Assembly (NCBI GenBank): GCA_016710165.1
Contig: JADJLJ010000004.1
Span: forward strand, 62,001 to 126,000
Reading direction: 5' to 3'
DNA: 64,000 nt
DNA from: Chitinophagaceae bacterium
GTDB lineage: Bacteria > Bacteroidota > Bacteroidia > Chitinophagales > Chitinophagaceae
Position numbers and translations under genes: made by a program. This document shows positions 37,106 through 45,431 of the stretch, piece after piece. The notes under the pieces are model-generated. The model was given only the letters and a program-made list of their open reading frames with translations. It had not been told where the DNA came from and did no database searches. Numbering within the stretch: position 1 is the stretch's first letter; the number at the start of each line of letters is the position of its first letter.

Positions 37106-37801
37106 ATGACTAAGGCATTTATCTTTTATTTTTTAATTAGTTTATCTACAAAAGCTCAACAAATAGATAATGCAAAAATTTTTAATGAATTAATGAATGA
37201 ATTGTATAGAATCGAAGATTGCCATAAAATAATTAAGCCTCCCTTTTTTAAATGTTGCCCAGCAGACACATTTTCTTCTATTAAGCAAATTATGGATTGC
37301 TGTAATCAAAGTAACATACCCTTAAGTAAGAGAGTTTATTGTACAGAATGTATTAATGAGTCGGAACTCGATACACTTGAGTTTTTGATAATTATTAATG
37401 ATACATTGGCTACCTTGAATAAGGTAAAGTGCAAAAATATTGTTTTGAAAGAATTGACCAAAAAATCAGCTTATTATGATTTTGTTAATAATATTGATAA
37501 ATTCCAGACCTCTCCTTTTAAGCTAAATATAACTTCATTAAAACAAAAAAATGTCACATTCATAACAAAGAGTAGTTTCCTCAGCCAGAGTAAAGAAATT
37601 AAATACGGAAAAATGGGAAAACAATTTACTATCGGGTATATGAATTTCTCTTCAATTGTTTTTAATAGGAAAATGACACTTGGTGTTTTTCAAGTAACTT
37701 TTCTTGGGGGACGACTTTGCGGTTACTCAAGATATGTATTAATTAGAAGGTCAAATAACGAATGGAATATTTATAAAAAGATACCACTAGGTGATTTTTA
37801 G
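37106..37801 (+). CDS. exported immunity candidate of cassette C2
   Basis: 231 residues with an N-terminal export signal (MTKAFIFYFLISLSTKAQ). The mature chain has a Cys-rich segment (FKCCPADTFSSIKQIMDCCN) and a C-terminal beta-rich part (LGVFQVTFLGGRLCGYSRYV). No family recognised. It is 86 bp from C2, farther than other cassette pairs. Confidence 0.6.
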   Translation: MTKAFIFYFLISLSTKAQQIDNAKIFNELMNELYRIEDCHKIIKPPFFKCCPADTFSSIKQIMDCCNQSNIPLSKRVYCTECINESELDTLEFLIIINDTLATLNKVKCKNIVLKELTKKSAYYDFVNNIDKFQTSPFKLNITSLKQKNVTFITKSSFLSQSKEIKYGKMGKQFTIGYMNFSSIVFNRKMTLGVFQVTFLGGRLCGYSRYVLIRRSNNEWNIYKKIPLGDF

Positions 37802-37892
37802 TTTCTTCTCAGAAAGACCTCTTCGCCGCAATGGGTGTTCTGCCAAACCGTAAGCGCCGCCGTCTGGTTTTCAACCAGCGAAAATAAAAGTT

Positions 37893-37984
37893 GAATAGCT
37901 TTCGTATATTTATTAAGCAATCGGTCTTTGATATTTTTTGGTGTGCAAGTAAGGCAGGTATTGTATTTACAGGGATAACATTTA
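37893..37984 (+). repeat. cassette leader, copy L3 (shortened, type II end)
   Basis: Retains TTCGTATATTTATTAAGC and GTCTTTGATATTTTTTGG and then the type II end shared with L2 (GGTATTGTATTTACAGGGAT). The CCCAGGTGTTCC part is missing, replaced by a GCCGCCGTCTGGTTTTCAAC repeat. Confidence 0.7.
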
Positions 37985-38002
37985 TATCCGTTCGGGTTAA
38001 CA

Positions 38003-38848
38003 ATGGCGGGCATTAGCAGCAAAGCCCTGGCCTTTGGCGGAACAGAGAATAAGTATAAATACAATGGCAAGGAGGAGCAGCGCAAGGAGTTTAGTGATGG
38101 AAGTGGATTAGAGTGGGCAGATTATGGCGCAAGAGTGTATGATGCACAAAATGGGAGGTGGCATATACCAGACCCATTAGATGAAAATGAATACGAAAGG
38201 GAAGTTAATAATGCCTTTAAAAGGGAATTGGGTTTTGTCTTTAACGATAAAGAACCTGAAAAAGTTGAAACCAGTGAACTATCTGAAATGAAAAAATGTG
38301 CAACCAAGGTAGCATCACTTTTTACTCCTAAAAATGCTATAGATCCAGAAGCTTCAGCAGTACATTACAATAGCAGCCCTTATGCTTATGTGCTGAATAA
38401 TCCACTAAAGTATATGGATTTGTTCGGATTAGATACAGTATGGAAACCATTGCCAGATGTATCAGTTACAACAAAAGCAAAGAGTAACAATAACAACTTC
38501 CCTCCACATTGGTTAGGCCCTTCAATGATCCTTGCTGGACAACCTTGGTTGTCTAAACGTTTTGTAACTCCAGGTTCTTCTCCGGGTACTTCACTTGCTT
38601 CAACTGTTTTAAATAAAACTATTCCTATAAATTCTCCTGTAAGGTTACCATCCCCTGTTATTAACAAGTCAGGTATGAGAATAGTATATACGAAATCAGT
38701 GGGTAAATTTTTGGGTAGATGGGTGCCGTTTGTCGGATGGGCTCTTACAATTTACGATATACATAAAACAGCAATGGAATATAATAAAAAAGGGGCATCA
38801 GACAGTGAGCGAGAATCTCTAATGTCGGCGTATGGGCTGGCCTTTTAA
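38003..38848 (+). CDS. orphan RHS cassette C3, core carries an insertion
   Basis: 281 residues from ATG 38003 (the YPFG frame begins at 37985). The core reads normally to GRWHIPDPL, then about 55 residues unlike other copies (DENEYEREVNNAFKRELGFV to AIDPEASAVHY) precede SPYAYVLNNPLKYMDLFGLD. The tail is Pro/Ser-rich and ends with a glycine-zipper-like segment (KFLGRWVPFVGWALTIYDIH). No HExxH motif. Partner: the DUF1493-like gene at 38866. Toxin class unknown. Confidence 0.7.
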   Translation: MAGISSKALAFGGTENKYKYNGKEEQRKEFSDGSGLEWADYGARVYDAQNGRWHIPDPLDENEYEREVNNAFKRELGFVFNDKEPEKVETSELSEMKKCATKVASLFTPKNAIDPEASAVHYNSSPYAYVLNNPLKYMDLFGLDTVWKPLPDVSVTTKAKSNNNNFPPHWLGPSMILAGQPWLSKRFVTPGSSPGTSLASTVLNKTIPINSPVRLPSPVINKSGMRIVYTKSVGKFLGRWVPFVGWALTIYDIHKTAMEYNKKGASDSERESLMSAYGLAF

Positions 38849-38865
38849 GGTATGAATAAATAAGT

Positions 38866-39204
38866 ATGGAAGACAAATTGTTAAAAGATATAATTGTATT
38901 GATTGAGGCAAAGATGGGTAGATATGCTACGCCAATCACAAGAGCGACTTGCCTTGAAAAAGACTTAGGTATAACTGGTGATGATGCGGGGGAACTTCTT
39001 TTAGAGTATGGTCAAAAGTTCAACATTGATGTTTCAAAATTGAACTTAAGAAAATACTTTACTCCTGAAGGCGATACAATTTTACAAGCAATTTTAAGAA
39101 TGATTACAGGTAAAAAAGCAAGTAAGGATAGTGAACTTACTGTTGGAGATTTAGAGAAAGGAGTAATTGCAAGACGATTAGATGAAGAAGTAATAAACAG
39201 TTGA
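38866..39204 (+). CDS. DUF1493-like (acyl-carrier-like) immunity candidate of C3
   Basis: 112 residues, no signal peptide. The segment LEKDLGITGDDAGELLLEYG and FNIDVSKLNLRKYFTPEG matches the DUF1493 pattern, a helical fold related to acyl carrier proteins. It starts 17 bp after C3 and ends just before a strong terminator. DUF1493 proteins have been seen as partners of polymorphic toxins; the role here is inferred from position. A cytosolic partner points to a cytosolic toxin. Confidence 0.7.
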   Translation: MEDKLLKDIIVLIEAKMGRYATPITRATCLEKDLGITGDDAGELLLEYGQKFNIDVSKLNLRKYFTPEGDTILQAILRMITGKKASKDSELTVGDLEKGVIARRLDEEVINS

Positions 39205-39212
39205 AAATAACA

Positions 39213-39233
39213 AAGCCCCTCACGGGGTTTTTG
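39213..39233 (+). terminator. Rho-independent terminator after the C3 pair
   Basis: AAGCCCC-TCAC-GGGGTTTTTG: a compact GC stem with T-run, 8 bp after the DUF1493 stop. It isolates this cassette transcriptionally from C4. Confidence 0.85.
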
Positions 39234-39260
39234 TATTTTAGTTCAGAGCTTTTTTTACTG

Positions 39261-39414
39261 CCCAGGTATCCCGCGAACTTGGGATCGCTGCTGCCTGGCC
39301 TCCTGGCAAACAGCCAATATTATCTATAGCTTTCGTATATTTAATAAGCAAATTGTTCTTTGATTATTTTAGATACATAGCTTAAGTATGCTGCGCTTTA
39401 AAGATAAACAGGCA
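39261..39414 (+). repeat. cassette leader, copy L4 (154 bp, type I end)
   Basis: Same length and order of blocks as L1: CCCAGGT, CTGCTGCCTGGCCTCCTGG dyad region, TTCGTATATTTAATAAGC, GTTCTTTGATTATTTTAG, TATGCTGCGCTTTAAAGATA. Confidence 0.85.
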
Positions 39415-40410
39415 TACCCGTTCGGGTTAACAATGGCGGGAATTTCAAGCAAAGCCCTGGCCTTTGGCGGAACAGAGAATAAGTATAAATACAATGGCAA
39501 GGAGGAGCAGCGGAAAGAGTTTGTTGATGGTAGCGGCTTAGATTGGGTTGATTACGGGGCAAGGATGTATGATGGGCAGATTGGGAGGTGGTTTGTTATT
39601 GATCCCTTAACTGAACGAATGCGTAGGCATTCTCCGTATAATTATGCCTTTAATAACCCTATCAAATATATAGATCCTGATGGGATGAAACCTGCGGGGG
39701 ATTGGTATTGGCTGGATAAGAAGGACGAAAAAGATAAAAATGACGCATCTTCATCTAATGCTGATGTTAGACTTAATGGGGCTGAAAGGCAAAAATCTTT
39801 AACAGAATTACAATCGGGAGTAAAAGGCGAGTTGCAAATAAGTATGGATAATACTACTGGACTATTAAGTTGTACACAATTAATAACAGGCCCCCTTCAA
39901 GCAAGTAACCAACTTATATATGATATGATCAATGATCATTCAATAACTATTGATGTATTGTGTTATATTGGTAATTACAACTCCCTCGGTCAACTTTTTT
40001 CTGGAGGTTGTTTTATGGGCAATACCGTTACTCCTTCGACAATTCCAGGTAATAAATCGTCTGTTACGGCAAACCAAGAAATAAATCCAGTCGCCCTTTC
40101 TACATCAAGCAATTTCTTTAATAAACCTGGTGCAGACATTATACATGAACTTGGAGAAGCTTTTTTGGGAGCGTTGCTTGCACAAGTTACAGGACGCTCC
40201 TCTGGAGATTCTAGAGCAAAATATACAACCTATCCTATTGTGCATGATGCTGCTCCACGTCAGTCTGGCCCTCAAAGTAGAGCATATTTTGACGCTGCAG
40301 GTAAGGCCATAATGCTGCCAATAAGAGGAGGGATGGTTGCTTTTTACGCAGGAGATATTAATGACTCAACTCAACCTTTCAAATTTATTGAAGGGGCAAT
40401 TTTACGATAA
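39388..40410 (+). CDS. orphan RHS cassette C4, possible degenerate peptidase tail
   Basis: 340 residues from ATG (MLRFKDKQA). The core block is complete and 273 bp long (39415-39687, ending YIDPDGM). The tail begins KPAGDWYWLDKKDEKD, a linker also seen in C8, and contains HELGEAF near residue 253. That resembles a HExxH helix in which the second His is Glu, so either a different toxin family or a lost zinc site. Partner gene 12 bp downstream. Confidence 0.7.
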   Translation: MLRFKDKQAYPFGLTMAGISSKALAFGGTENKYKYNGKEEQRKEFVDGSGLDWVDYGARMYDGQIGRWFVIDPLTERMRRHSPYNYAFNNPIKYIDPDGMKPAGDWYWLDKKDEKDKNDASSSNADVRLNGAERQKSLTELQSGVKGELQISMDNTTGLLSCTQLITGPLQASNQLIYDMINDHSITIDVLCYIGNYNSLGQLFSGGCFMGNTVTPSTIPGNKSSVTANQEINPVALSTSSNFFNKPGADIIHELGEAFLGALLAQVTGRSSGDSRAKYTTYPIVHDAAPRQSGPQSRAYFDAAGKAIMLPIRGGMVAFYAGDINDSTQPFKFIEGAILR

Positions 40411-40422
40411 ATATTTACTATT

Positions 40423-40827
40423 ATGAATTTAAAATTAATCTCCTTTAGTTTAGTGATTCTTTCACTTTCATATGGTACTAATAAAGTTGGCGATAACCCT
40501 AAAATTGAAAGAGGGTGTGATCTAAAATTTACGGTTACAAAAATTGATTCAACAAAGAGGCTATATGTTATTTACGCCAAAAAACTTGATACACTATATA
40601 AAATTATTTCTCATAAAGATTCAAGTAGCAGCGACTGTGTTAGAATTAAAGTTGGGAAATCATATAATCTGAATATTAAATCAGTTTTTGCAAATTCAGC
40701 TTCACTGCTACATATTAACGCTTATAAATATGAAAATGATGTTGTTCGAATAGGTGATAAAGGAACATTGTGGGATTTGTTTTATTGCGAGAACTTAAAA
40801 GGATTGTGTTATTATAAAAGTTGGTAG
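40423..40827 (+). CDS. exported immunity candidate of cassette C4
   Basis: 134 residues with an N-terminal hydrophobic export signal (MNLKLISFSLVILSLSYG). The rest is a small Lys-rich beta-type domain with four Cys. No family recognised. The AT-rich DNA matches the C4 tail rather than the core. Confidence 0.65.
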   Translation: MNLKLISFSLVILSLSYGTNKVGDNPKIERGCDLKFTVTKIDSTKRLYVIYAKKLDTLYKIISHKDSSSSDCVRIKVGKSYNLNIKSVFANSASLLHINAYKYENDVVRIGDKGTLWDLFYCENLKGLCYYKSW

Positions 40828-40830
40828 TAT

Positions 40831-40938
40831 TCCGCCTCCACTAATACTCCAAATACTCTTGAAAATCTTACAACCAAACTGCTCGATGCTCTGGAAAACA
40901 ATATTGGAGGTATTCAGGGCAGCAAGGTATCCTCTTAG
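40831..40938 (+). pseudogene. relic of a second RHS core gene
   Basis: 35 codons reading SASTNTPNTLENLTTKLLDA and LENNIGGIQGSKVSS before TAG. They align with the main RHS protein segment at 32248-32345 (STNTPNSPENITSKLMSALE, TNIGAIQGSKASS). It lies right after the C4 partner gene and before leader L5, with nothing of the gene on either side. It shows that longer RHS sequence once lay inside the array. Confidence 0.75.
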
Positions 40939-41088
40939 CCGCTGTTTGTGTTCCTAAAAAACGGCCCGCCGCCGTCTGGGTACTGAGCATAGTCGAAGTG
41001 CAACCAACGGCGAAACTGAAATTAATACTCCCCTAGTTGTTTTTTCTTTCGCCTCATTGGGTGTTCCCGCTGGTTTAAATTATTTGTT

Positions 41089-41243
41089 GCCCCAGGTGTT
41101 CCGCTAACTCAGGAGGGCCGCTGCCGGTCTCCTGGCCAGCAGCCAATAGTATCTATAGCTTTCGTATATTTAATAAGCAAAATGCTTTTTGATTATTTTA
41201 AGTGCATAGCTTATGTATGCTGCGCTTTAAAGATAAACAGGCA
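41089..41243 (+). repeat. cassette leader, copy L5 (155 bp, type I end)
   Basis: Same block order as L1, L4 and L6. Similarity with L6 extends about 70 bp further upstream (from GGCGAAACTGAA..TTAATACT at 41010 and 42806), so the true conserved unit in these two copies is about 230 bp. Confidence 0.85.
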
Positions 41244-42245
41244 TACCCGTTCGGGTTAACAATGGCGGGCATTAGCAGCAAAGCCCTGGCTTTTGGCGGA
41301 GCAGAAAATAAGTATAAATACAATGGGAAAGAGGAGCAACGAAAAGAATTCTCAGATGGTAGTGGATTAGACTGGATGGATTATGGAGCAAGAATGTATG
41401 ATGGACAGATTGGGAGATGGAATGGTGTTGATCAAAGCTGTGAAAATTATGTAAACCAAAGCCCATATGCCTATGTGGGTAATAACCCTATATTATTTGT
41501 TGATTTTGATGGTAATGACTACGGAGTTATTGTTGATAGAGGTAGCAAGACAATAACTATAAGGGCACATTTTTTAACAACAAGTAAAAATAGTCAAGCA
41601 TTTGCTACTCATGGAAGTGGTAAATGGAATGAGCAAAGTAACAAATATGTTTTTGTAGCTGGTAGTATCAAGGATCTCAAAAAAGGGAAGGCTGATGTTT
41701 ATAATATCAATATTAACATTACTTCTGAAATATTGGATGGAGATAAAAGATATTTAAATACAGGAGGAGTTATGGAGCATGATACGCCACGTAGTGATAA
41801 AGCAGACGCTGACCAAACAGGAATTGTTAATTCATTTGATGAAGTTTCAACATTTAATGACCCCCCAAATACAGTAACTCGAGGAGTAACAGTAGATAAT
41901 AATGTTAGGGTACTAGCAGAAGATGTCAATTCGGGGATAACTACTCATGAAGTTGATCACGCATTAGGGAATGCGCATAAACCCGAAGGCTCAATTACTG
42001 CGGGTAGCCAGGAAAGTACTGTACGAATATCAAATATTAGTGAAACGCTTAACGGTGTAGGTATTGGAGGAACTACAAGCGAAAGAAATAATAATTCCAC
42101 GGTAGGAAATGGAACACTTTTGCAAGGTTCAAGTATTCAAGGGCTAGAATCAGGAAAAGTAATTACAAGAAAAAGGTATGAACGAATTATGCGCAAAGTA
42201 GAGCAAAGAGAAAAAAGGAAAGGAAAAAAAGAAAAAACAAACTAA
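41217..42245 (+). CDS. orphan RHS cassette C5: metzincin-type protease tail
   Basis: 342 residues from ATG 41217. Core block to PYAYVGNNPILFVDFDGND, then a tail with GITTHEVDHALGNAHKPEG: HExxHxxGxxH with His244, Glu245, His248 and His254, the full zinc signature of metzincins. This is the clearest enzymatic assignment in the array. The tail ends in a Lys/Arg-rich segment (KRYERIMRKVEQREKRKGKK). A partner with an export signal begins 3 bp after the stop. Confidence 0.8.
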   Translation: MLRFKDKQAYPFGLTMAGISSKALAFGGAENKYKYNGKEEQRKEFSDGSGLDWMDYGARMYDGQIGRWNGVDQSCENYVNQSPYAYVGNNPILFVDFDGNDYGVIVDRGSKTITIRAHFLTTSKNSQAFATHGSGKWNEQSNKYVFVAGSIKDLKKGKADVYNININITSEILDGDKRYLNTGGVMEHDTPRSDKADADQTGIVNSFDEVSTFNDPPNTVTRGVTVDNNVRVLAEDVNSGITTHEVDHALGNAHKPEGSITAGSQESTVRISNISETLNGVGIGGTTSERNNNSTVGNGTLLQGSSIQGLESGKVITRKRYERIMRKVEQREKRKGKKEKTN

Positions 42246-42248
42246 TCA

Positions 42249-42734
42249 ATGAGATGTATAATCTATATTATAATTTTATTTTGGCCAATTTGCCTAAAGG
42301 CTCAGCCTATTAATCATGAGCAAATTGCTCTTGATCACTTTATGGAAAAGATATTTGATTTGAAATATAAAAAATTAAAAGCTATCGAATTTTCTGGTTT
42401 TACTGAAAATGCACTAACGAGAATAAGATATGGAAATAATTGTTTTGAAAACTTGCCCGACTTGCACATAAACTTGTTCTTTAATGCCCAGGATAAGTTA
42501 ATAACTGAAAAGAAAATTATTTTACCCTTTAGAAAAGGTTTAAAAATAAAACGAATTAATATGTTTAGTTCAAAAAGATTTAAACTACTTATTTGCGGAG
42601 TAAACACAGTTAATGATAGATTCTATGTAAGCATAGAAATGTTTAAACTTAATTATCATGTAGATATATATTTGTTTGAAATGGATAAAATGGGGAATAT
42701 TTTAAGGTGGTGTGAAACAGGCGCAACATTTTAA
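42249..42734 (+). CDS. exported immunity candidate of cassette C5
   Basis: 161 residues. N-terminal export signal MRCIIYIIILFWPICLKAQ; mature part of about 140 residues, mixed alpha/beta, Lys-rich, AT-rich DNA. It starts 3 bp after the C5 stop, so the pair is translationally linked. No family recognised. Confidence 0.65.
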   Translation: MRCIIYIIILFWPICLKAQPINHEQIALDHFMEKIFDLKYKKLKAIEFSGFTENALTRIRYGNNCFENLPDLHINLFFNAQDKLITEKKIILPFRKGLKIKRINMFSSKRFKLLICGVNTVNDRFYVSIEMFKLNYHVDIYLFEMDKMGNILRWCETGATF

Positions 42735-42887
42735 TCTGATGTCCCTCTTCACTGCCGCGGGTGTTTATAATTAAATGGTTTGCCGCCCTCTGTTTTTCAA
42801 CTAATGGCGAAACTGAATTTAATACTCTCTTCGTTATTTTTTGTTTCCCCTAATTGGGTTTTTTTAATGGTTCAAATTATTTGCTAC

Positions 42888-43041
42888 CCCAGGTGTTCCG
42901 CTAACTCGGGAGCTCTGCTGCCTGGTCTCCTTGCCAGCAGCCAATATTATTTGTAGTTTTCGTACATTTAATAAGCAAAATGCTCTTTGATTATTTTAGG
43001 TGCATAGCTTATGTATGCTGCGCTTTAAAGATAAACAGGCA
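42888..43041 (+). repeat. cassette leader, copy L6 (154 bp, type I end)
   Basis: Same length and blocks as L1 and L4. The CTGCTGCCTGGTCTCCTTGCCAGCAG part can fold into an imperfect hairpin. Confidence 0.85.
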
Positions 43042-43983
43042 TACCCGTTCGGGTTAACAATGGCGGGTATTAGCAGCAAAGCCCTGGCCTTTGGCGGAGC
43101 AGATAATAAGTATAAATACAATGGGAAGGAAGAGCAACGGAAAGAATTTGCTGACGGTAGTGGTTTGGATTGGATGGATTTTGGAGCAAGGATGTATGAT
43201 GGGCAGATTGGAAGGTGGCATGTGGTAGATCCGCTGAGTGATCAAATGAGGAGGCATTCACCGTATAATTATGCTTTTGATAATCCAATTCGTTTTATTG
43301 ACCCAGACGGGATGATACCAAAATCATCATCCCTAGATTTGCCTGATAACAAAGCTCCAATAAATAGGCGTTTTGATAGTGATGATGATGACGGCCATAT
43401 CCCTATCTGGATGAGGGATAGACCTATGGTTATTGCTCATAGAATAACAATTGATAAAAAAGCGAAGAGAGTTGATGTTCTCAGTAATCGACTTCCATAT
43501 GACGAAGTGAGTTTTGATAATGGAGTAACATGGGAGATAAAGGAAAAGGGCTGGTTTAATGAAAATGAGTATGAAGCCAATGGATACGAAGTATGGCATC
43601 CTCATGGTGTGGGAATGGGGGCTGTTGATGAAGCAATTATTACTTTAGGAGGTGCAAAAGTTTTAGGTTGGGTTTCTGGAAAAGTATCAAGTTTGTGGAT
43701 TGGCAGTACTGCCACTGGAGCAGGAGCTGAGCTCGCAATTCGTACAGATATTGTAGTGTTTGGCGGTAGATCTGGTCAATTAGTAAAGACTTTAACCGGT
43801 CCCGCGAACAGTGTACTAAAAGGTAGTGAGGGGAGGATATTCATAACAAATAGTGGAGGTAAAGTAATTTGGGATATTACAAAAGACAGGGCAAAATCCG
43901 TGATTCCGGGGCAAGGATTTGGAGCTAAAATTGCTCCAACAACAGAACAATTAAACTTATTAAAAAAAGTATGGGGAGATTAA
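43015..43983 (+). CDS. orphan RHS cassette C6 with unassigned toxin tail
   Basis: 322 residues from ATG 43015. The core block is complete, 273 bp (43042-43314, ending FIDPDGM). The tail has an Asp run (RFDSDDDDGHIP), a Gly-rich helix pair (GAVDEAIITLGGAKVLGWVS) and a C-terminal domain of about 80 residues (FGGRSGQLVKTLTGPANSVL to LNLLKKVWGD) that looks like a compact nuclease-sized toxin domain, but no family is recognised. The partner lacks an export signal, which suggests a cytosolic target. Confidence 0.7.
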   Translation: MLRFKDKQAYPFGLTMAGISSKALAFGGADNKYKYNGKEEQRKEFADGSGLDWMDFGARMYDGQIGRWHVVDPLSDQMRRHSPYNYAFDNPIRFIDPDGMIPKSSSLDLPDNKAPINRRFDSDDDDGHIPIWMRDRPMVIAHRITIDKKAKRVDVLSNRLPYDEVSFDNGVTWEIKEKGWFNENEYEANGYEVWHPHGVGMGAVDEAIITLGGAKVLGWVSGKVSSLWIGSTATGAGAELAIRTDIVVFGGRSGQLVKTLTGPANSVLKGSEGRIFITNSGGKVIWDITKDRAKSVIPGQGFGAKIAPTTEQLNLLKKVWGD

Positions 43984-43985
43984 TT

Positions 43986-44456
43986 ATGGAAAATAATTGG
44001 AATACATCAGTTGGTGAAATATTAAGCGTATTTCGTGGGGCCTTGCTGTCTATTATTCCTTGGCTTGAAAAAGCAAGAATCAAATGGATAGAAAATGAAG
44101 CTTATGATGATTGGGATAATATAGTAAAGGCTTTGTATGAAAATATCGTTTGCTCTTCATTAATAGGTAAAGTTCTTCCTGAATATTCAATTGCTAAATA
44201 CGAATTTCACTATGATGATTATTCAAAACTTGACTACATCAAAGTTGAAAGCAAAGACCACTCTGATAAAAACTTAGCCTTTGTTTCGTTTCAAAACAAA
44301 TCTCTACCACTTGAGAATGTTAATGTAGCTATTCTAGATGAAATAGATAGAGTTATTGGATATGCTAGTTTAAAGTATAGCGATTTGGAGTTTGTATTTA
44401 TAAGAAAAAAGGAAGGTAAAAAGGAGATTGTAAATATAATAGAAATATCTCTTTAA
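43986..44456 (+). CDS. cytosolic immunity candidate of cassette C6
   Basis: 156 residues from ATG 43986, 2 bp after the C6 stop. No signal peptide. Acidic, with MENNWNTSVGEILSVFRGAL at the start and a beta-rich C-terminal half (YASLKYSDLEFVFIRKKEGK). No family recognised. Confidence 0.65.
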   Translation: MENNWNTSVGEILSVFRGALLSIIPWLEKARIKWIENEAYDDWDNIVKALYENIVCSSLIGKVLPEYSIAKYEFHYDDYSKLDYIKVESKDHSDKNLAFVSFQNKSLPLENVNVAILDEIDRVIGYASLKYSDLEFVFIRKKEGKKEIVNIIEISL

Positions 44457-44556
44457 ATAAAGTTATATGTACAAGTTAGCTTAAAATGGTTAGAAGCTGA
44501 AGGTAGGCTGGTGGCTCCCGGCTTCAGTTCGCCACACGAAACGAAAAGTAGTATCT

Positions 44557-45419
44557 GCCGCCGTTGGTGTTCTCCTTCGTCTCCTCAAATTTACAGTTTC
44601 TCACTTTATTGAACGCCCCCGTCTGGCCTGCCTGCCGGTAGGCAGGTCTTCGACCAACGGGAACCATACTGTTATCCTTAATTACCAGAATAATGAGTGA
44701 GTATCTTAAAACTGTCTGTTCCTGTTATGTAATAGCTTGCTGATGAGTAATAATAATCTTCAGGATTGCCGCACAGGCCCGCTTTAACCGGGTTGTAATG
44801 AATATAATTCATCTTTTGCTCAAACACAGCAGCTGTCCTGAGTTCGATACTCAGCGACTCCCGTTTCCATACCTGGTAATCCCGGTCATGGTTATTTACT
44901 TTAAAACCGGCTAGGCTTTCCCGGTCGCTTTTTTCCAACGAGCGCTTTAATTGCTGTGCTGTATACTTCATAAAAGATGCCTGTATAGCAGGCGGCGTAT
45001 ATCCAAACATGGGTTGCCAGATGAGGTGAATATGATTGCTCATGATAACAAAAGCAATTAAAACAATTCGCTTATTCTTTTACCAGGTATTCCAGGCTGC
45101 TAATAATAACATCTTTATGTTTATCCTGCAAAAGCAGGTGTTGCCACTTATAAATGGTAGCTGTAAAAAATTGTGGCCAGTATTCAGGATAGGCCTCTTT
45201 CACCGGGCTAATATAAATAGCCTGTATTTTTAACATCGGTGTTTTTCTCAGGGAAAAAAGGAAAAATAACGTAAGGAACATCCTATTTTTCGCTGTTGGT
45301 TGCACTTCGACTATGCTCAGTACCCAGACGGCGGCGTATCGTTTAATTATGAACACCAACAGCGGCGAAAAGTGAGAAACTGTAAATTTGAAAAGACTAA
45401 GGGGAACACTAACGGCGGC
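44557..45419. mobile_element. decayed element with 50-bp inverted repeats around a REP-type transposase
   Basis: Left end 44557-44606 and right end 45370-45419 are reverse complements at 45 of 50 positions (core CAAATTTACAGTTTCTCACTT). They enclose the frameshifted transposase on the minus strand. The outermost GCCGCCGTTGGTGTTC motif recurs in array spacers. Plus-strand cassettes end just left of it and minus-strand cassettes begin just right of it. Confidence 0.7.
44678..45236 (-). pseudogene. REP-associated tyrosine transposase (IS200-like), frameshifted
   Basis: Two frames join into one protein. The first (45236 to about 45072) gives MLKIQAIYISPVKEAYPEYW and QFFTATIYKWQHLLLQDKHK; the second (from about 45069) gives RIVLIAFVIMSNHIHLIWQ with the HUH metal motif H-I-H, then the Tyr-bearing C-terminus MNYIHYNPVKAGLCGNPEDY. 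A one-base gain near 45070 (GTAAAAGAATAAG) separates them. Y1 transposases of this type cut single-stranded REP hairpins; this copy is likely dead. Such proteins are often neighbours of palindromic repeats like those found throughout the window. Confidence 0.82.
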
Positions 45420-45431
45420 AAGAGGCTAAAT

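Noticed and set aside
34141..43041. The cassette spacers as a CRISPR array
   Set aside because: Repeats are 154 bp and separate protein-coding pairs about 1.5 kb long; no short repeat-spacer pattern or cas genes.
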